Program-made: the position numbers and the translations under genes
Shown: in pieces, positions 17,261-27,879 of the stretch
Position numbering within the stretch: the first letter of the stretch is position 1
Layout of the letters: each line of letters opens with the position of its first letter
The notes under the pieces: model-generated
Databases searched by the model: none
Told to the model about the DNA's origin: nothing
The model's input: the letters and a program-made list of their open reading frames with translations, nothing else
From: Microbacterium schleiferi
GTDB lineage: Bacteria > Actinomycetota > Actinomycetes > Actinomycetales > Microbacteriaceae
Length of the DNA: 64,000 nucleotides
Direction: 5' to 3'
NCBI RefSeq assembly: GCF_015565955.1
Contig: NZ_CP064760.1
Span: 1,984,001-2,048,000 of the forward strand

Positions 17261-17983
17261 ATGACCATCACCACTGACACCACCCGCCGCAGCGCCGCCC
17301 GTATCGCCGGCACGGGATATCTCGCCCTGTTCGTCTTGGCCATCTTCGCGAACTTCGTCGTCAAGCAGGGACTCATCGATACGACAAGCGCCGCGGCAAC
17401 CGTCGAAGCCATCCGAGCGCAGGAGTCCCTCTTCCGCGTCGGTCTCGCGGCCTTCGTGATCATCTTCCTGATCGACATCGCCGTGGCATGGGCACTATAT
17501 GTACTCTTTGCTCCCGCCGGTCGCGCCCGTTCCCTGCTCGTCGCGTGGTTCCGAGTGGTCTACACCGTCTTCCTCGGCGTCGGCGCGGTCTTCATGTTCC
17601 TCGGTCTGCAGATAGCCACCGGCACGTCCTCGCTCGGCCCCGAGGCCGCCCTGCTGATGTTCGAGGCGTTCGACTTCGCATGGTTTGTGGGCCTCATCGC
17701 CTTCGGCGGCCACCTCGTGCTGCTGGGCGTCCTCATCATCCGATCCGGCCTCGCACCGCGGCTCATCGGGGGAATCCTCATCGTCGCTGGCGGCGCATAC
17801 GCGATCGACACGCTGGCGCACGTGCTCGTTGCCGACTATGCCGCCATCGCTGGCGTCATGCTCGCCTGTGTCGCTATCCCCTCGATCGTGGCAGAACTCG
17901 CCTTCACCATCTGGCTCCTGCTCGCCGGTCGCCGGTCGAGCGCCGTCACGCGGGAAGACGTTCGCGTTCTCGCCCCACAGTGA
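17261..17983 (+). CDS. DUF4386 family membrane protein
   Basis: 240 residues and about six membrane helices, with the DUF4386 pattern: RIAGTGYLALFVLAIFANFVV at the start, LYVLFAPAGRARSLLVAWFR after helix 2, and LGVLIIRSGLAPRLIGGILI late. Such proteins often sit beside oxidoreductases and hydrolases in actinobacterial stress operons. It is 43 bases after the oxidoreductase gene. No function has been established. Confidence 0.8.
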   Translation: MTITTDTTRRSAARIAGTGYLALFVLAIFANFVVKQGLIDTTSAAATVEAIRAQESLFRVGLAAFVIIFLIDIAVAWALYVLFAPAGRARSLLVAWFRVVYTVFLGVGAVFMFLGLQIATGTSSLGPEAALLMFEAFDFAWFVGLIAFGGHLVLLGVLIIRSGLAPRLIGGILIVAGGAYAIDTLAHVLVADYAAIAGVMLACVAIPSIVAELAFTIWLLLAGRRSSAVTREDVRVLAPQ

Positions 17984-18016
17984 TCCACCCGCGGCCCCGA
18001 CTCTGAAAGGTCCCCG

Positions 18017-19431
18017 ATGCGCACGCTCCTGACCACCGCCCTATTGCTGGGAACGGCACTCTCGCCGAGCGGTGACGCCGCGCCCCCCGTCGAACAAGTC
18101 ATCGATCAAGAGATGACGGCATCCGGGGTCCCCGGACTCGCCTTTGCCATCGTCGAGGGCGACACCGTGACGACTGGGGCCCGCGGGGTGCGCGAGGCCG
18201 GCACCGACCTGGCGGTGACGCCCGACACGCCGTTCCTCATCGGATCGATCTCCAAGAGTTTCACGGCCCTCGCGGTGATGCAGTTGGTCGAGGCCGGACT
18301 TGTCGATCTCGACGACCCGATCTCGGCCCATCTCGACGAGTTCGTCGGAGGCCCGGCCGCCGCCATCACCGTGCGGCAGCTGCTTTCTCACACCAGCGGG
18401 TATTCGACGCTGCAGGGCAACAGCTCGCCCGTCGGGCCTACCGACTCCCCGCGAACCCAACCGGCGCGACCTGGGAGTACTCCAACACGAACTACCAGAT
18501 CCTGGGGCGTCTCGTCGAAGCGAAGAGCGGACACGACTTCGAGACCTACGTCGAAGAACGCATCCTCGACCCGGTCGGCATGGACAGCAGTTTCGTCTCC
18601 GACGGTGCAGCACACGAGGAGATGGCCGTCGGCCACACCCCGTGGTTCTGGACCAAGCGTCCGCTCGACGACCGATCGACCTCGCGTGAATCCGCGCCCC
18701 AGGGAGGCGTGGTTGCCAGCGCGTCCGACCTGGCGCGCTACCTCACGATGATGATGAACGGCGACGATGACATCCTCAGTGCCGAGGGAAAGGCGACCAT
18801 GATGAAGCCCGCGGGCGCCGCCTCGCCGTTCTACGGGCTCGGCTGGTTCATCGACGCACCCAATGGGACGGTCTGGCACTCGGGATCGACGCCTGGCGTC
18901 GAGACGCTCGCGGTACTGTCCCCCGACGAGGAACGAGCCGCGCTCGTGCTCGTTAACGGCGGAAGCGGCATGGGCTTCGGCGAGACGACACGACTACGCG
19001 ATCGCGTGATCGCGGCTGCGCTCGGTATGCCCGGCCCGGAGGCCGAGTCCCGGTGGGAACAACAGGCGCTCTTCGTCGGGCTTACTCTCCTTCCGGTCGC
19101 GTACGGAGCGAGCATTGTGTGGGCGTGGCGACACCGCAGCGCGCTGCGCGCCAAACGAGGCGGCTTCGGGCTGTTCAGCCTGTGGTTCCCGCTGGCTACA
19201 ACGATCACCGCAGCAGCCGTCTTGGTCTGGGTCATGCCACGTCTTCTGGGCTCGCCAATCGGGACGATCCTTCGGTTCCAGCCCGATGTCGGGATCGTGC
19301 TGGTCGCGTCGGCTGTCATGGGCATGGTGTGGGCCACGTTCCGGCTCGGTGTCGCCTACAGCGGCCGTGCGAACGGCAAAGACCCTGCCGCGCCAATGGC
19401 CCGTAAAACTGCCCAACCGGTGGATGTCTGA
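18017..19431 (+). CDS. Serine hydrolase (class C beta-lactamase fold) with C-terminal membrane helices (frameshifted)
   Basis: About 471 residues after repairing one missing base near 18434-18438. An N-terminal signal sequence (LLTTALLLGTAL) precedes a beta-lactamase/PBP-like domain with catalytic SISK, the Tyr-x-Asn equivalent YSN in the repaired region, and HSGSTPG (the K-T-G-like third motif). Three membrane helices close the protein. Such enzymes act outside the membrane as D-aminopeptidases, esterases or carboxypeptidases; true beta-lactamase activity is not implied. Last gene of the TetR-controlled unit. Confidence 0.82.
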
Positions 19432-19454
19432 AACCACCGTTGTCAGAAACGACG

Positions 19455-19478
19455 AAACCCGCGGGATTCCGCGGATTT
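19455..19478. terminator. Bidirectional hairpin terminator
   Basis: Arms AAACCCGCGG (19455-19464) and CCGCGGATTT (19469-19478) pair over ten positions with one wobble and a four-base loop. It lies between the serine hydrolase stop and tRNA-Gln, and ends in T-rich sequence in both directions, so it can terminate either transcript. Confidence 0.7.
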
Positions 19479-19484
19479 CTCTTG

Positions 19485-19556
19485 CTGGGGTACCTGGACT
19501 CGAACCAAGAACAACTGAACCAGAATCAGCCGTGTTGCCAATTACACCATACCCCA
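19485..19556 (-). tRNA. tRNA-Gln (anticodon CTG)
   Basis: 72 bases fold into a full cloverleaf: acceptor TGGGGTA/TACCCCA, D-arm GTGT...ACAC, anticodon loop TTCTGGT with CTG, T-arm CTTGG-TTCGAGT-CCAGG, discriminator G. No CCA is encoded. It follows gltX on the same strand with 82 bases between. Confidence 0.95.
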
Positions 19557-19638
19557 AGGGTTCCCGCCGGAACGGGCGCCGAGGGTCAAGTCTAGACGAC
19601 GCCCAAGGCCCCGCCAAACCACGCCCGGCTTCGGCGCG

Positions 19639-21158
19639 TCACGCCGCCGTGAGTCGCTCCACGAGCCCACCCAGGCGCGAGATCGACGCATCCTTGCCGA
19701 GCAGTTCCATCGACTCGAACAGCGGAGGTGAGACGCGCCGACCACTGAGTGCGACCCGCAGCGGTCCGTAGGCAACACGCGGCTTGAGACCGAGGCCCTC
19801 GATGAGCGCCCCCGAGAGCGCCTCCTGGATCGCCGCGGCTGTGAACTCCGCCTCGGGGATCAGCTCGATCGCGCCGACACCGGCGACCAGCACCTCCCCC
19901 GCACTGGCAGGAAGAGACGCGAGGGCGTCGTCTTCGTAGGTGACGGCATCCGTGAACAAGAACCCGAGCAGTCCCGGAGCGTCGCCGAGCAGCTGCATCC
20001 GTTCCTGCACGAGCGGGGCGGATGCAGCGAGCATCTGCGCCTGTGCGTCAGTCATCGGGCTCGACACGACGCCCGCTGCCTCGAGGTAGGGCACGAGGCG
20101 GGAGGCGAAGTCGTCAGCCTCCAGCATCCGGATGTGGTCGCCGTTGATCGACTCGGCCTTCTTCTGATCGAAGCGGGCCGGATTCGGGTTCACGTTCGCG
20201 ATGTCGAAGGCGGCGACAAGCTCGTCGAGCGAGAACACGTCGCGATCGGGCGCGATCGACCAGCCGAGCAAAGCGAGGTAGTTGAGCAGACCCTCGTGGA
20301 TGAAGCCCTTCTCACGCTGCAAGAAGAGGTCGGCCTTGGGGTCACGCTTGGAGAGCTTCTTATTGCCCTCCTCCCCCAGCACGAGCGGCATGTGGCCGAA
20401 GCGCGGCACGAAGTCGGTGACACCGGCGGTCACGAGCGCATCATAGAGCGCGAGCTGGCGCGCGGTGGACGGCATGAGGTCTTCCCCACGGATGACGTGA
20501 GTGATGCCCATGAGCGCATCATCGACCGGGTTCACGAACGTGTAGAGCGGAATTCCCCTGCCCGCACGATGACGAAGTCGGGGAAGGATCCGGCCGGGAA
20601 CGTGACCTCGCCGCGAATGAGGTCAACGTAGGTGAGGTCGTGGTCGGGCACGCGCAGGCGCCAGGCGGGTTCGCGTCCCTCGGCGCGGAATGCGGCCTTC
20701 TGCTCGTCGGTGAGCTCACGGTCGTAGTTGTCGTAGCCGAGCTGCTTCGCCCGCCCGTTCGCCTCGTTGCGCGCATCGATCTCTTCGGCGGTCGAATAGC
20801 TCTCGTACACGACACCGGCTTCGATGAGCTTCTCGAGCACGCCGCGGTAGATCTCGTGCCGCTGCGACTGCCGGTACGGGGCGTGGGGACCGCCGACCTC
20901 GACGCCCTCGTCCCAGTCGATGCGCAGCCACCGCAGCGCGTCGAGCAGCTGGGTGTAGCTCTCCTCGGAGTCGCGCGCCGCATCCGTGTCTTCAATCCGG
21001 AAGACGAGCTTGCCGCCGTTGTGCCGCGCGTACGCCCAGTTGAACAGGGCGGTGCGCACCAGACCGACGTGCGGAAGACCCGTCGGCGAGGGGCAGAACC
21101 TCACGCGGAGGTCGGTTCCGGTGGCGGTCGTGGTGGCGGGATGCGGCGTACCAGGCAT
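19639..21158 (-). CDS. gltX: Glutamyl-tRNA synthetase (frameshifted)
   Basis: About 506 residues, normal for class I GluRS. Motifs: HIGH-like [20 protein letters not shown] near the start, [29 protein letters not shown], and KMSKS-like NKKLSKRD. It charges tRNA-Glu and, in bacteria lacking GlnRS, also tRNA-Gln, which GatCAB then amidates. The frame breaks at four C (20555-20558) just after VIVRA; one added base restores the join to [15 protein letters not shown]. As gltX is essential, a true break is implausible. Start ATG 21158 gives MPGTPH. Confidence 0.93.
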
Positions 21159-21259
21159 AGAGATCAAGTCTAGTTCCGCGGCGGATGCCACCCCTCGGAT
21201 CGACGTCGCGTCCTCGTCCCGTTCCTCCCCCGGGGCGACCAACTTGGGCGGGCAATGCC

Positions 21260-22254
21260 TCAGCCCGCGGCACACACGTCGCCGAGACCGGCGGTATTGC
21301 TCCCGAGACCACGGCAGACCCGATCGAGGGCATCGATCGTGGCGCGTACAGCGGGCACGCGGTCTGCTCCGTGAGCCGTGATGACGTGCAGACTTCGCCT
21401 CTCCCCCTCGGGCAGTGGGCGCGTCAGGATGCCGGCCACCGGGGGAACGACGCAACAGCCAGCCGTGGCAGCGTCGCCACTCCCATCCCCTGCGCGACGA
21501 GGCCTTCGACGGCGGCCACGTTGTCGGTCTCGAAGGTGATGTGGGGCGCGAATCCTGCCCGCCCACACATCTCGAGCAGGTGTCCGCGACAGCGTGGGCA
21601 TCCGGCAATCCAGTTCTCTTCCGACAGCGCCGCGACATCGACCCGCTCGGCACGCGCCGCCTCGTGCCCCTCGGGGAGCACCAGCATGAGTTCGTCGGTA
21701 CCGATCGGACGCACCGCGAGCCCGCGCGCACTCTCGCCATGCGGGTCATCCCGATCACCGGGATAGCTGAAAGTCACCGCGATGTCGGCGCGGTCCTCAC
21801 GCACCGCCTCCACGGCCTCGGGCGGCTCGGCCTCGACGTACGTCACCGTGAGGCCGGGAGCGGATGCCGACAGTTCTCGCAATAGCCGGGGCACGATTGT
21901 CGGCGAGGCGGAGGGAAAGCCGACCAAACGCACTCGGGCACGACGCAGCCCCCGCAGCTCGGCCAGTTCGCCGGCCGCAGCATCCAACGCCATAGTCACA
22001 GCCGGCGCATGCCGTGCCAACACGCGCCCCGCTTCGGTCAGCCGCAGCCGTCGCCCGACGCGTTCGACCAGGGGCATGCCCAGCCGCTGCTCCATGCGTT
22101 TGACCTGCTGGCTGATCGCGGGCTGGCTATAGCCGAGCGCGGCGGCTGCTCCCGTGATCGACCCTTCATCCGCAATCGCACGGATGACCCGCAGGGACTG
22201 CACATCCAGTTCGCCCGCGAAAAGGTCGGGATCGATATCGCTGCGCTCCACCAT
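21260..22254 (-). CDS. LysR-family transcriptional regulator (frameshifted)
   Basis: About 331 residues. An N-terminal winged helix ([36 protein letters not shown]) is followed by a substrate-binding-protein-like effector domain. The C-terminal ~55 residues are in another frame; one base added at five G (21441-21445) restores [15 protein letters not shown]. The effector domain contains [12 protein letters not shown], an unusual cysteine group. A TATGCT box six bases before ATG 22254 suggests leaderless transcription. It is divergent from an aminotransferase, its likely target. Confidence 0.85.
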
Positions 22255-22335
22255 GAGCAAAGCATAACTAATAGGCATGTTTTCGATTGAAACCCTGACG
22301 TAGACGAATCTTTCGGCCTGGAGGACTCTGGACTC

Positions 22336-23433
22336 ATGATCGCCACTGACACGCGAGCCGACACGCGAGCCGCCGCGCCCGCCGCGCTGCCGCACGAGCT
22401 CATCGCGCAGGAGTTTCCCGCTGCGCGTGGATATCTCAACGCCTCGACAGTGGGGCTCATGGCTCACTCGACCCGTGCCGCGATGATCGACGATCTCGAC
22501 CGCGGATGCCTCTCGCACCCGGACATCTCGCGCTATACGGCGATCGTCGAGAACGCCCGGGACCTCTACGCGGGTCTGGTCGGCGTCACGGCAGATCGCG
22601 TGGCGATCGGCTCGCAGACATCCGCGTTCGTCGCTCTCATCGCGGCAAGCCTGCCCGCGGGTGCCACGGTCCTCATCCCGGATTGCGAGTTCGCTTCCCT
22701 CGTCGCTCCCTTCGCCCAGGCTCCCCAGGGACTTCACGTGCGCACCGCTCCCCTTGCCGAGCTCGCAGCCCACATCGACGACGACGTCGATCTCGTCGCG
22801 TTCGCACTCGCACAGTCCTGCACCGGTGACGTCGCTGACCTCCCGGAGATCACCGCGGCCGCGAAGGCCCATGGCGCACGCACGCTGTGCGACACCACCC
22901 AGGCCGTGGGGTGGCTGCCGGTCGACGCGTCAGTGTGCGACGCGACGATCTGTCACGGCTACAAGTGGCTCGGTGCTCCGCGCGGCGTCGCGTTCATGAC
23001 CGTCTCCGAGGAGTACACGCCGCACGTTCCCGCGCTGTTCGCGGGGTGGTATTCGGCTGCCGACCCGTGGACCTCGCTGTACGGGCACGATCACCCGCTC
23101 GCCGAGACCGCCCGTCGCTTCGACGTCTCCCCGGCCTGGCAGGCCTTCGTCGGCGCCGAAGCCGCCCTCCAGCTGGTCACGCGCCTGGATGCTGACGCCG
23201 TCCACGCTCACACGACGGGACTTGCAGCCCACTTCCGTGAGCGCCTCGGGCTCCCCCAGCCCGCCATTCCGAGTGCAATCGTCAGCTGGGATGACCCGAC
23301 GGGCGATGACCTCGCGCGACTCAAGGATGCGGGGATTTCCGCCTCCGGACGTTCGGGGCGTGCCCGTGCCGCCTTCCACTTCTATACGACGGCAGAAGAC
23401 GTCGACGGGGCGGCCCGCGCGCTCGGCCGCTAG
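22336..23433 (+). CDS. PLP-dependent class V aminotransferase-fold protein
   Basis: 365 residues resembling the cysteine desulfurase / isopenicillin N epimerase-like group. The PLP-binding Lys is in HGYKWLGAPRGVAFM; the cofactor Asp/Gln region is LCDTTQAVGWLPV. The start MIATDTRAD follows GGAGG. It has no SufS-type catalytic Cys loop that I can identify. Divergent from LysR and overlapping the convergent MFS gene by four bases. Substrate unknown. Confidence 0.8.
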   Translation: MIATDTRADTRAAAPAALPHELIAQEFPAARGYLNASTVGLMAHSTRAAMIDDLDRGCLSHPDISRYTAIVENARDLYAGLVGVTADRVAIGSQTSAFVALIAASLPAGATVLIPDCEFASLVAPFAQAPQGLHVRTAPLAELAAHIDDDVDLVAFALAQSCTGDVADLPEITAAAKAHGARTLCDTTQAVGWLPVDASVCDATICHGYKWLGAPRGVAFMTVSEEYTPHVPALFAGWYSAADPWTSLYGHDHPLAETARRFDVSPAWQAFVGAEAALQLVTRLDADAVHAHTTGLAAHFRERLGLPQPAIPSAIVSWDDPTGDDLARLKDAGISASGRSGRARAAFHFYTTAEDVDGAARALGR

Positions 23434-24755
23434 CGTCCGCCGTCCTCGTCGACCGTCGCGCCCGGCGCATCCGAGGGCTGAGCATCCGGGGCCTGCGCAT
23501 CCGGTTCAACCGGACGGATGCGACCATACGGCGCGAGAAGCACGGTCGCGATCACCGCGACGCCGACGACGAGCGCCAGCCCCGTGAACCCGATCCACCC
23601 GAGGACGATCCCCGACGTGATCGCTCCGATCGCACCGACAAGGCTCATCGAGAGGTCATTGCGCCCCTGACGGGTCGTGCGACGAGCCTCCGATGACGAT
23701 TCGGTCAACAGTGCTGAGCCTGCCACGGTCGCGGCGCTCCATCCGAGACCGAGCAGAATCAGCGCGACAGTCACTGCCGTGTTCGACTCGGCGCCGAAGA
23801 AGACGGTCACAAGCGACGCCGCGAGCAGCGCCTGACCGACCATGATCGTGGGGATGCGTCCCACGCGGTCGGCCAGGATGCCGAACACCGGCGAGAGGGC
23901 GTACATCCCGGCGATGTGCAGACTGATCGTCAGACCGATGATCGTGAGACTCGCCCCGTGGTGGAGCATGTGCACGGGCGTCATCGCCATGATCGACACC
24001 ATGACCCCGTGCGCGGCGGCGTTCGCGAAAATCGCGTACCGGGCTGAGGTCGGGCGGTCGGGCTTGACGATCTGCGCCACGACCCTGTCGCGGCGGCGCT
24101 GCGCAACCGTCTGGGCCACCAGGAGCGGGTCGGGCCGAAGCGCACCCAGGTAGACGACGATGCTCAGCGCCTGCGCAACGATCGTGAAGACGTACGGTCC
24201 CGTCAGGGGCGGCATCCCCAGCGCGTCACCGATCGCCTGCCCCGGCTGCACGAGATTCGGGCCCAGGACGGCACCGATCGTCGTCGCCCAGACCACGATC
24301 GAGAGGTCACGGCCACGGGTGGCATCCGTCGCGAGGTCCGCCGCGGCAAACCGCGACTGCAGGTTCGCGGTCTGGCCGGCCCCGACCAGACCGAAAGCCA
24401 GCAGAAGCAGCGGGAACGACCGGAGCGCCGCTGCCACGACGACCAGCGAGACACCCACGAGCGCGATTGCCATGCCCGAGGCCAGCGAGATGCGTCGTCC
24501 GCGCCGCCGCGCGAGGGCCGCCAACGGCACGGCCAGCGCTGCCGTACCGAGGGTCACGCCCGCTGCGGCCAACCCCGACAGCGACTCGTCACCGGCAATG
24601 TCTGCGGCTAGGACCGCGCCGAGGGAGACGGTTGCACCGAAGCCGAGTCCACCCAACACCTGACCGACCGAGAGCACCCAGACGGTGCGCCGCTGGATGC
24701 CGGCGAGCTCGCGAGCCTCCTGGCTGTCGTCAACCCACTCGGCGGACAGGCTCAC
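23430..24755 (-). CDS. MFS transporter
   Basis: 441 residues and about 12 membrane helices, with the MFS loop 2-3 style motif ([20 protein letters not shown]) and a repeated one in the second half ([20 protein letters not shown]). The C-terminus is acidic and Pro/Ala-rich. GTG 24755 overlaps the preceding stop by four bases, coupling it to the FAA-hydrolase gene. Substrate unknown. Confidence 0.83.
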   Translation of the reverse strand: MSLSAEWVDDSQEARELAGIQRRTVWVLSVGQVLGGLGFGATVSLGAVLAADIAGDESLSGLAAAGVTLGTAALAVPLAALARRRGRRISLASGMAIALVGVSLVVVAAALRSFPLLLLAFGLVGAGQTANLQSRFAAADLATDATRGRDLSIVVWATTIGAVLGPNLVQPGQAIGDALGMPPLTGPYVFTIVAQALSIVVYLGALRPDPLLVAQTVAQRRRDRVVAQIVKPDRPTSARYAIFANAAAHGVMVSIMAMTPVHMLHHGASLTIIGLTISLHIAGMYALSPVFGILADRVGRIPTIMVGQALLAASLVTVFFGAESNTAVTVALILLGLGWSAATVAGSALLTESSSEARRTTRQGRNDLSMSLVGAIGAITSGIVLGWIGFTGLALVVGVAVIATVLLAPYGRIRPVEPDAQAPDAQPSDAPGATVDEDGGR

Positions 24756-25531
24756 CGAGGCGACTCCGCATCCCGCGCCGTGTTGCGCAGGATGCCGAGG
24801 CCGTCGATCTCGATTTCCACGACGTCTCCCGCGACGAACGGCCCGACACCGGCGGGGGTCCCGGTGAGGATGACATCGCCCGGCAGCAGCGTGAACGCCG
24901 CCGACACGTACTCGATGATCGCGGGGACGGAGTGGATCATGTCGCTGATCGCGCCGCGCTGACGGACCTCGCCGTTGACCCGGCTCGTGAGCGTCGCCCC
25001 TCCTGCCAGATCGAACTCCGTCTCGATGACCGGTCCGAGCGGGCAGAACGTGTCGAATCCCTTCGCGCGAGCCCACTGGCCGTCCGAACGCTGCAGGTCG
25101 CGGGCCGTGACGTCGTTGCCGATCGTGTACCCGAACACGTAGTCCAGCGCAGCATGCGCCGTCACGTTCTTCGCGATCCGCCCCATGACGACAGCGAGCT
25201 CACCCTCGTAGTCGGTGCGCTCGGACTGCCACGGCCGCACGATCGGTTCATCGGGACCGATGACGGCGGTGTTCGGCTTCAGGAACAGCAACGGCTCACC
25301 CGGCGCCTCACTGCCCATCTCGGCGGCGTGATCGAGGTAGTTCTTGCCGACGCACACGACCTTCGACCGCGGAATGACCGGCGCGAGCAACGTCACCTCG
25401 CCGACGGGAACCCGCTCCCCCGTCGTGTCGTACCCGGCGAACATGGGGTCGCCGGCGAGCACGATGAGCTCACCTTCGTCGAGGATGCCGTAGGCAATCG
25501 CATCCTCGTGACGGAATCGCGCGATCCTCAT
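24752..25531 (-). CDS. Fumarylacetoacetate hydrolase family protein
   Basis: 259 residues. Typical FAH features: [30 protein letters not shown], the metal-binding [21 protein letters not shown], and late TGTPAGVGP. Members hydrolyse or decarboxylate 2-oxo acids with C-C bond cleavage (fumarylpyruvate hydrolase, oxaloacetate decarboxylase types). No aromatic-degradation genes lie nearby, so an oxaloacetate/acylpyruvate housekeeping role is possible. Confidence 0.87.
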   Translation of the reverse strand: MRIARFRHEDAIAYGILDEGELIVLAGDPMFAGYDTTGERVPVGEVTLLAPVIPRSKVVCVGKNYLDHAAEMGSEAPGEPLLFLKPNTAVIGPDEPIVRPWQSERTDYEGELAVVMGRIAKNVTAHAALDYVFGYTIGNDVTARDLQRSDGQWARAKGFDTFCPLGPVIETEFDLAGGATLTSRVNGEVRQRGAISDMIHSVPAIIEYVSAAFTLLPGDVILTGTPAGVGPFVAGDVVEIEIDGLGILRNTARDAESPR

Positions 25532-25553
25532 GTCTTCTCCTCTGCGTCATCCT

Positions 25554-25614
25554 GTTCCGCTGTCACAAACGTCACCGATACGCCGTGTCAAACGTGCGTC
25601 TGTGACAGCGGAAC
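25554..25614. repeat. Long perfect inverted repeat downstream of ilvE
   Basis: A 14-base arm GTTCCGCTGTCACA (25554-25567) is matched perfectly by its complement at 25601-25614, with a 33-base loop that contains a further related half (GTGTCAAACGT against CACAAACGT). No T-tract follows. It lies between ilvE and the FAA-hydrolase gene, both leftward, so it could be a terminator-like or processing element, or a protein-binding site. Confidence 0.75.
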
Positions 25615-25647
25615 GCCAGTCAGGTCGGGGTGGGGGGTCGGCGCGGG

Positions 25648-26754
25648 TCAGGCGTCGAGGCGGTGCATCCAGCCGTGACGATCCTCGGCGTGGCCGTACT
25701 GGATGTCGGTGAGTTCCTGTCGCAGCTCGAGTGCGAGCGAGCCCACGGGCTGCTGGTCGACGAAGTCACGCCCCTTCAGCACCCCGATAGGAGTCACGAC
25801 GGCGGCGGTGCCGCAAGCGAAGACCTCGACGATGTCACCGGATGCCACCCCCTCGCGCCACTCGCGCAGCGAGATGTTGCGGCCCTCCACGCGGTGTCCG
25901 CGATCCATGGCGAGCTGCAGGATCGAGTCGCGGGTGACGCCCTCGAGGATCGAGTCCGACTGCGGGGTGACCACGGTGCCGTCCTTGAAGACGAACACGA
26001 TGTTCATGCCGCCGAGCTCTTCGACGTTGCCATCCGGATCGAGGAAGACCACCTGGTCGCACTCGTTCTCGTAGGCCTCCGACTGCGGCAGCAGACTCGA
26101 CGCATAGTTGCCGCCGGTCTTCGCGGCGCCCGTGCCTCCCTTGCCCGCACGCGAGTAGTCCTCGCTCAGCCAGATCGACACAGGGGTCACGCCGCCCTTG
26201 AAATAGGCACCCGCGGGGCTCGCGATGACGTAGTAGCCGACCTTGTTGGCCGGACGCACACCCAGGAATGCTTCCTTGGCGAACATGAACGGACGCAGGT
26301 ACAGGCTCTGGTTCTCGCCTGACGGCACCCACGCGCCGTCGACCGCGATGAGCTCCTCGAGCGACTGGATGAAGTACGACACGGGCAACTCAGGAAGCGC
26401 CAGACGCCGCGCCGAACGCTGCAGCCTGCGACCGTTCTGGTCGGGACGGAACGTGTGGATCGATCCGTCGGCGTGACGGTAGGCTTTGATGCCCTCGAAC
26501 ACCTCTTGCGCATAGTGCAGCACCGCAGCGGCCGGGTCGAGCGAGAGCGGACCGTAGGGCTTCACCTGCGGTCGGTGCCAGCCGCCGCCAACCGACCAGC
26601 AGACGTCGACCATGTGGTCGGTGAAGTGGGTGCCGAAGCCGGGGTTCGCGAGAATCGCATCGCGCTCAGCAGCCGACTTGGCCTGCAGGTTGCGCATGAC
26701 CTGGAACTGCAGGGGTGCAAGGCCGGCGTCGGGGTCGGTGTCAAGAAGTGTCAT
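25648..26754 (-). CDS. ilvE: Branched-chain amino acid aminotransferase
   Basis: 368 residues, class IV PLP fold. It makes the last step of Leu, Ile and Val synthesis by transferring the amino group from glutamate. The PLP Lys is in AAKTGGNYASSLLPQ; other landmarks are HYAQEVFEGIKAYRH, SLYLRPFMFA, and EELGGMNIVFVF. It is followed upstream by leuB on the same strand (72-base gap) and belongs with the ilv genes at 32.9-38 kb. Confidence 0.95.
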   Translation of the reverse strand: MTLLDTDPDAGLAPLQFQVMRNLQAKSAAERDAILANPGFGTHFTDHMVDVCWSVGGGWHRPQVKPYGPLSLDPAAAVLHYAQEVFEGIKAYRHADGSIHTFRPDQNGRRLQRSARRLALPELPVSYFIQSLEELIAVDGAWVPSGENQSLYLRPFMFAKEAFLGVRPANKVGYYVIASPAGAYFKGGVTPVSIWLSEDYSRAGKGGTGAAKTGGNYASSLLPQSEAYENECDQVVFLDPDGNVEELGGMNIVFVFKDGTVVTPQSDSILEGVTRDSILQLAMDRGHRVEGRNISLREWREGVASGDIVEVFACGTAAVVTPIGVLKGRDFVDQQPVGSLALELRQELTDIQYGHAEDRHGWMHRLDA

Positions 26755-26826
26755 GTCGAAATCCAGTCGTTCGAGCGCGGCGGTGTCGGAGTCCCCAGGG
26801 CCAGCGGGGAGCCGAGTGGCTCCAGG

Positions 26827-27879
26827 CTACGCCTGTAGGCGGGTGACGATCGCGTCACCGACCTGCGCTGTGGTGCGGGCCGCCTCGCCACGGTCAGCAA
26901 TGTCGTCTTCCACGGCGCGGGTGACGCGAGTGGACTCGGTGTGCAGCCCGAGGTGATCGAGCAGCATCGCGATGGAGAGGATCGCAGCAGTGGGGTCGGC
27001 CTTCTGCTGACCCGCGATGTCGGGCGCCGATCCGTGGACGGGCTCGAACATCGACGGGAACGCGCCGTCGGGGTTGATGTTCCCCGAAGCGGCGAGGCCG
27101 ATGCCTCCGGTGACGGCGCCGGCCAAGTCGGTGAGGATGTCGCCGAAAAGGTTGTCGGTGACGATCACGTCGAAGCGGTCGGGGTTTGTGACCAGGAAGA
27201 TGGTGGCCGCATCAACGTGCAGATAGTCTACGGCGACCTCGGGGTGCTCCTCTGCCACCTCGCGCACGATTCTCTGCCAGATTCCGCCGGCGTGGACGAG
27301 CACGTTGGTCTTGTGGACGAGGGTGAGCTTCTTGCGGCGTCGCTCTGCGAGCGCGAAGGCGTAGCGCACGACCCGTTCGACACCGAACGCGGTGTTGACC
27401 GATGTCTCGTTCGCGACCTCGTGCGGCGTTCCCTTCCGGATGGCCCCGCCGTTGCCGACGTACGGTCCCTCGGTGCCCTCGCGCACGACGACGAAGTCGA
27501 CCTCGCCGGGGTTCGCGAGCGGACCGGGCGCGCCGGCGTACAGCTTCGACGGGCGCAGGTTCACGTAGTGGTCCAGTTCGAACCGGAGTTTCAGCAGCAG
27601 TCCGCGCTCGATGTTCGCGTCCTTCAGACGCGGGTCGCCGGGAACGCCGCCGACAGCACCGAGGACGATAGCGTCGTGCGCCTTGATGGCGTCGAGGTCG
27701 GCATCCGTGAGCGTGTCACCGGTCTCGAGGTAGCGGGCCGCGCCCAGCGAGAACGGGGTCTTCTCGAAGCGGACGTCGCTGTCTGCCGTCGCCGCATCGA
27801 GAACCTTCATGGCCTCAGCGACCACCTCGACACCGATGCCATCACCCGGGATGACGGCTAGTTTCACCTCGCGCGACAT
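26827..27879 (-). CDS. leuB: 3-isopropylmalate dehydrogenase
   Basis: 350 residues, full length. It oxidises 3-isopropylmalate with NAD+ in leucine synthesis, using Mg2+. Visible: [20 protein letters not shown], the Arg/Lys substrate loop [24 protein letters not shown] and [14 protein letters not shown] (metal Asp), then [12 protein letters not shown]. Its start lies inside the end of the MFS gene (38-base overlap), so it may be partly cotranscribed with it. Confidence 0.95.
   Translation of the reverse strand: MSREVKLAVIPGDGIGVEVVAEAMKVLDAATADSDVRFEKTPFSLGAARYLETGDTLTDADLDAIKAHDAIVLGAVGGVPGDPRLKDANIERGLLLKLRFELDHYVNLRPSKLYAGAPGPLANPGEVDFVVVREGTEGPYVGNGGAIRKGTPHEVANETSVNTAFGVERVVRYAFALAERRRKKLTLVHKTNVLVHAGGIWQRIVREVAEEHPEVAVDYLHVDAATIFLVTNPDRFDVIVTDNLFGDILTDLAGAVTGGIGLAASGNINPDGAFPSMFEPVHGSAPDIAGQQKADPTAAILSIAMLLDHLGLHTESTRVTRAVEDDIADRGEAARTTAQVGDAIVTRLQA

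Noticed and set aside
16100..19431. The serine hydrolase as a beta-lactam resistance gene.
   Set aside because: Although it has SxxK, Tyr-x-Asn and HxG, these are shared by many esterases and peptidases; C-terminal membrane helices are not typical of beta-lactamases.
24467..25678. A 403-codon plus-strand frame.
   Set aside because: Antisense to the FAA hydrolase and MFS genes; no recognisable family features and no ribosome site.
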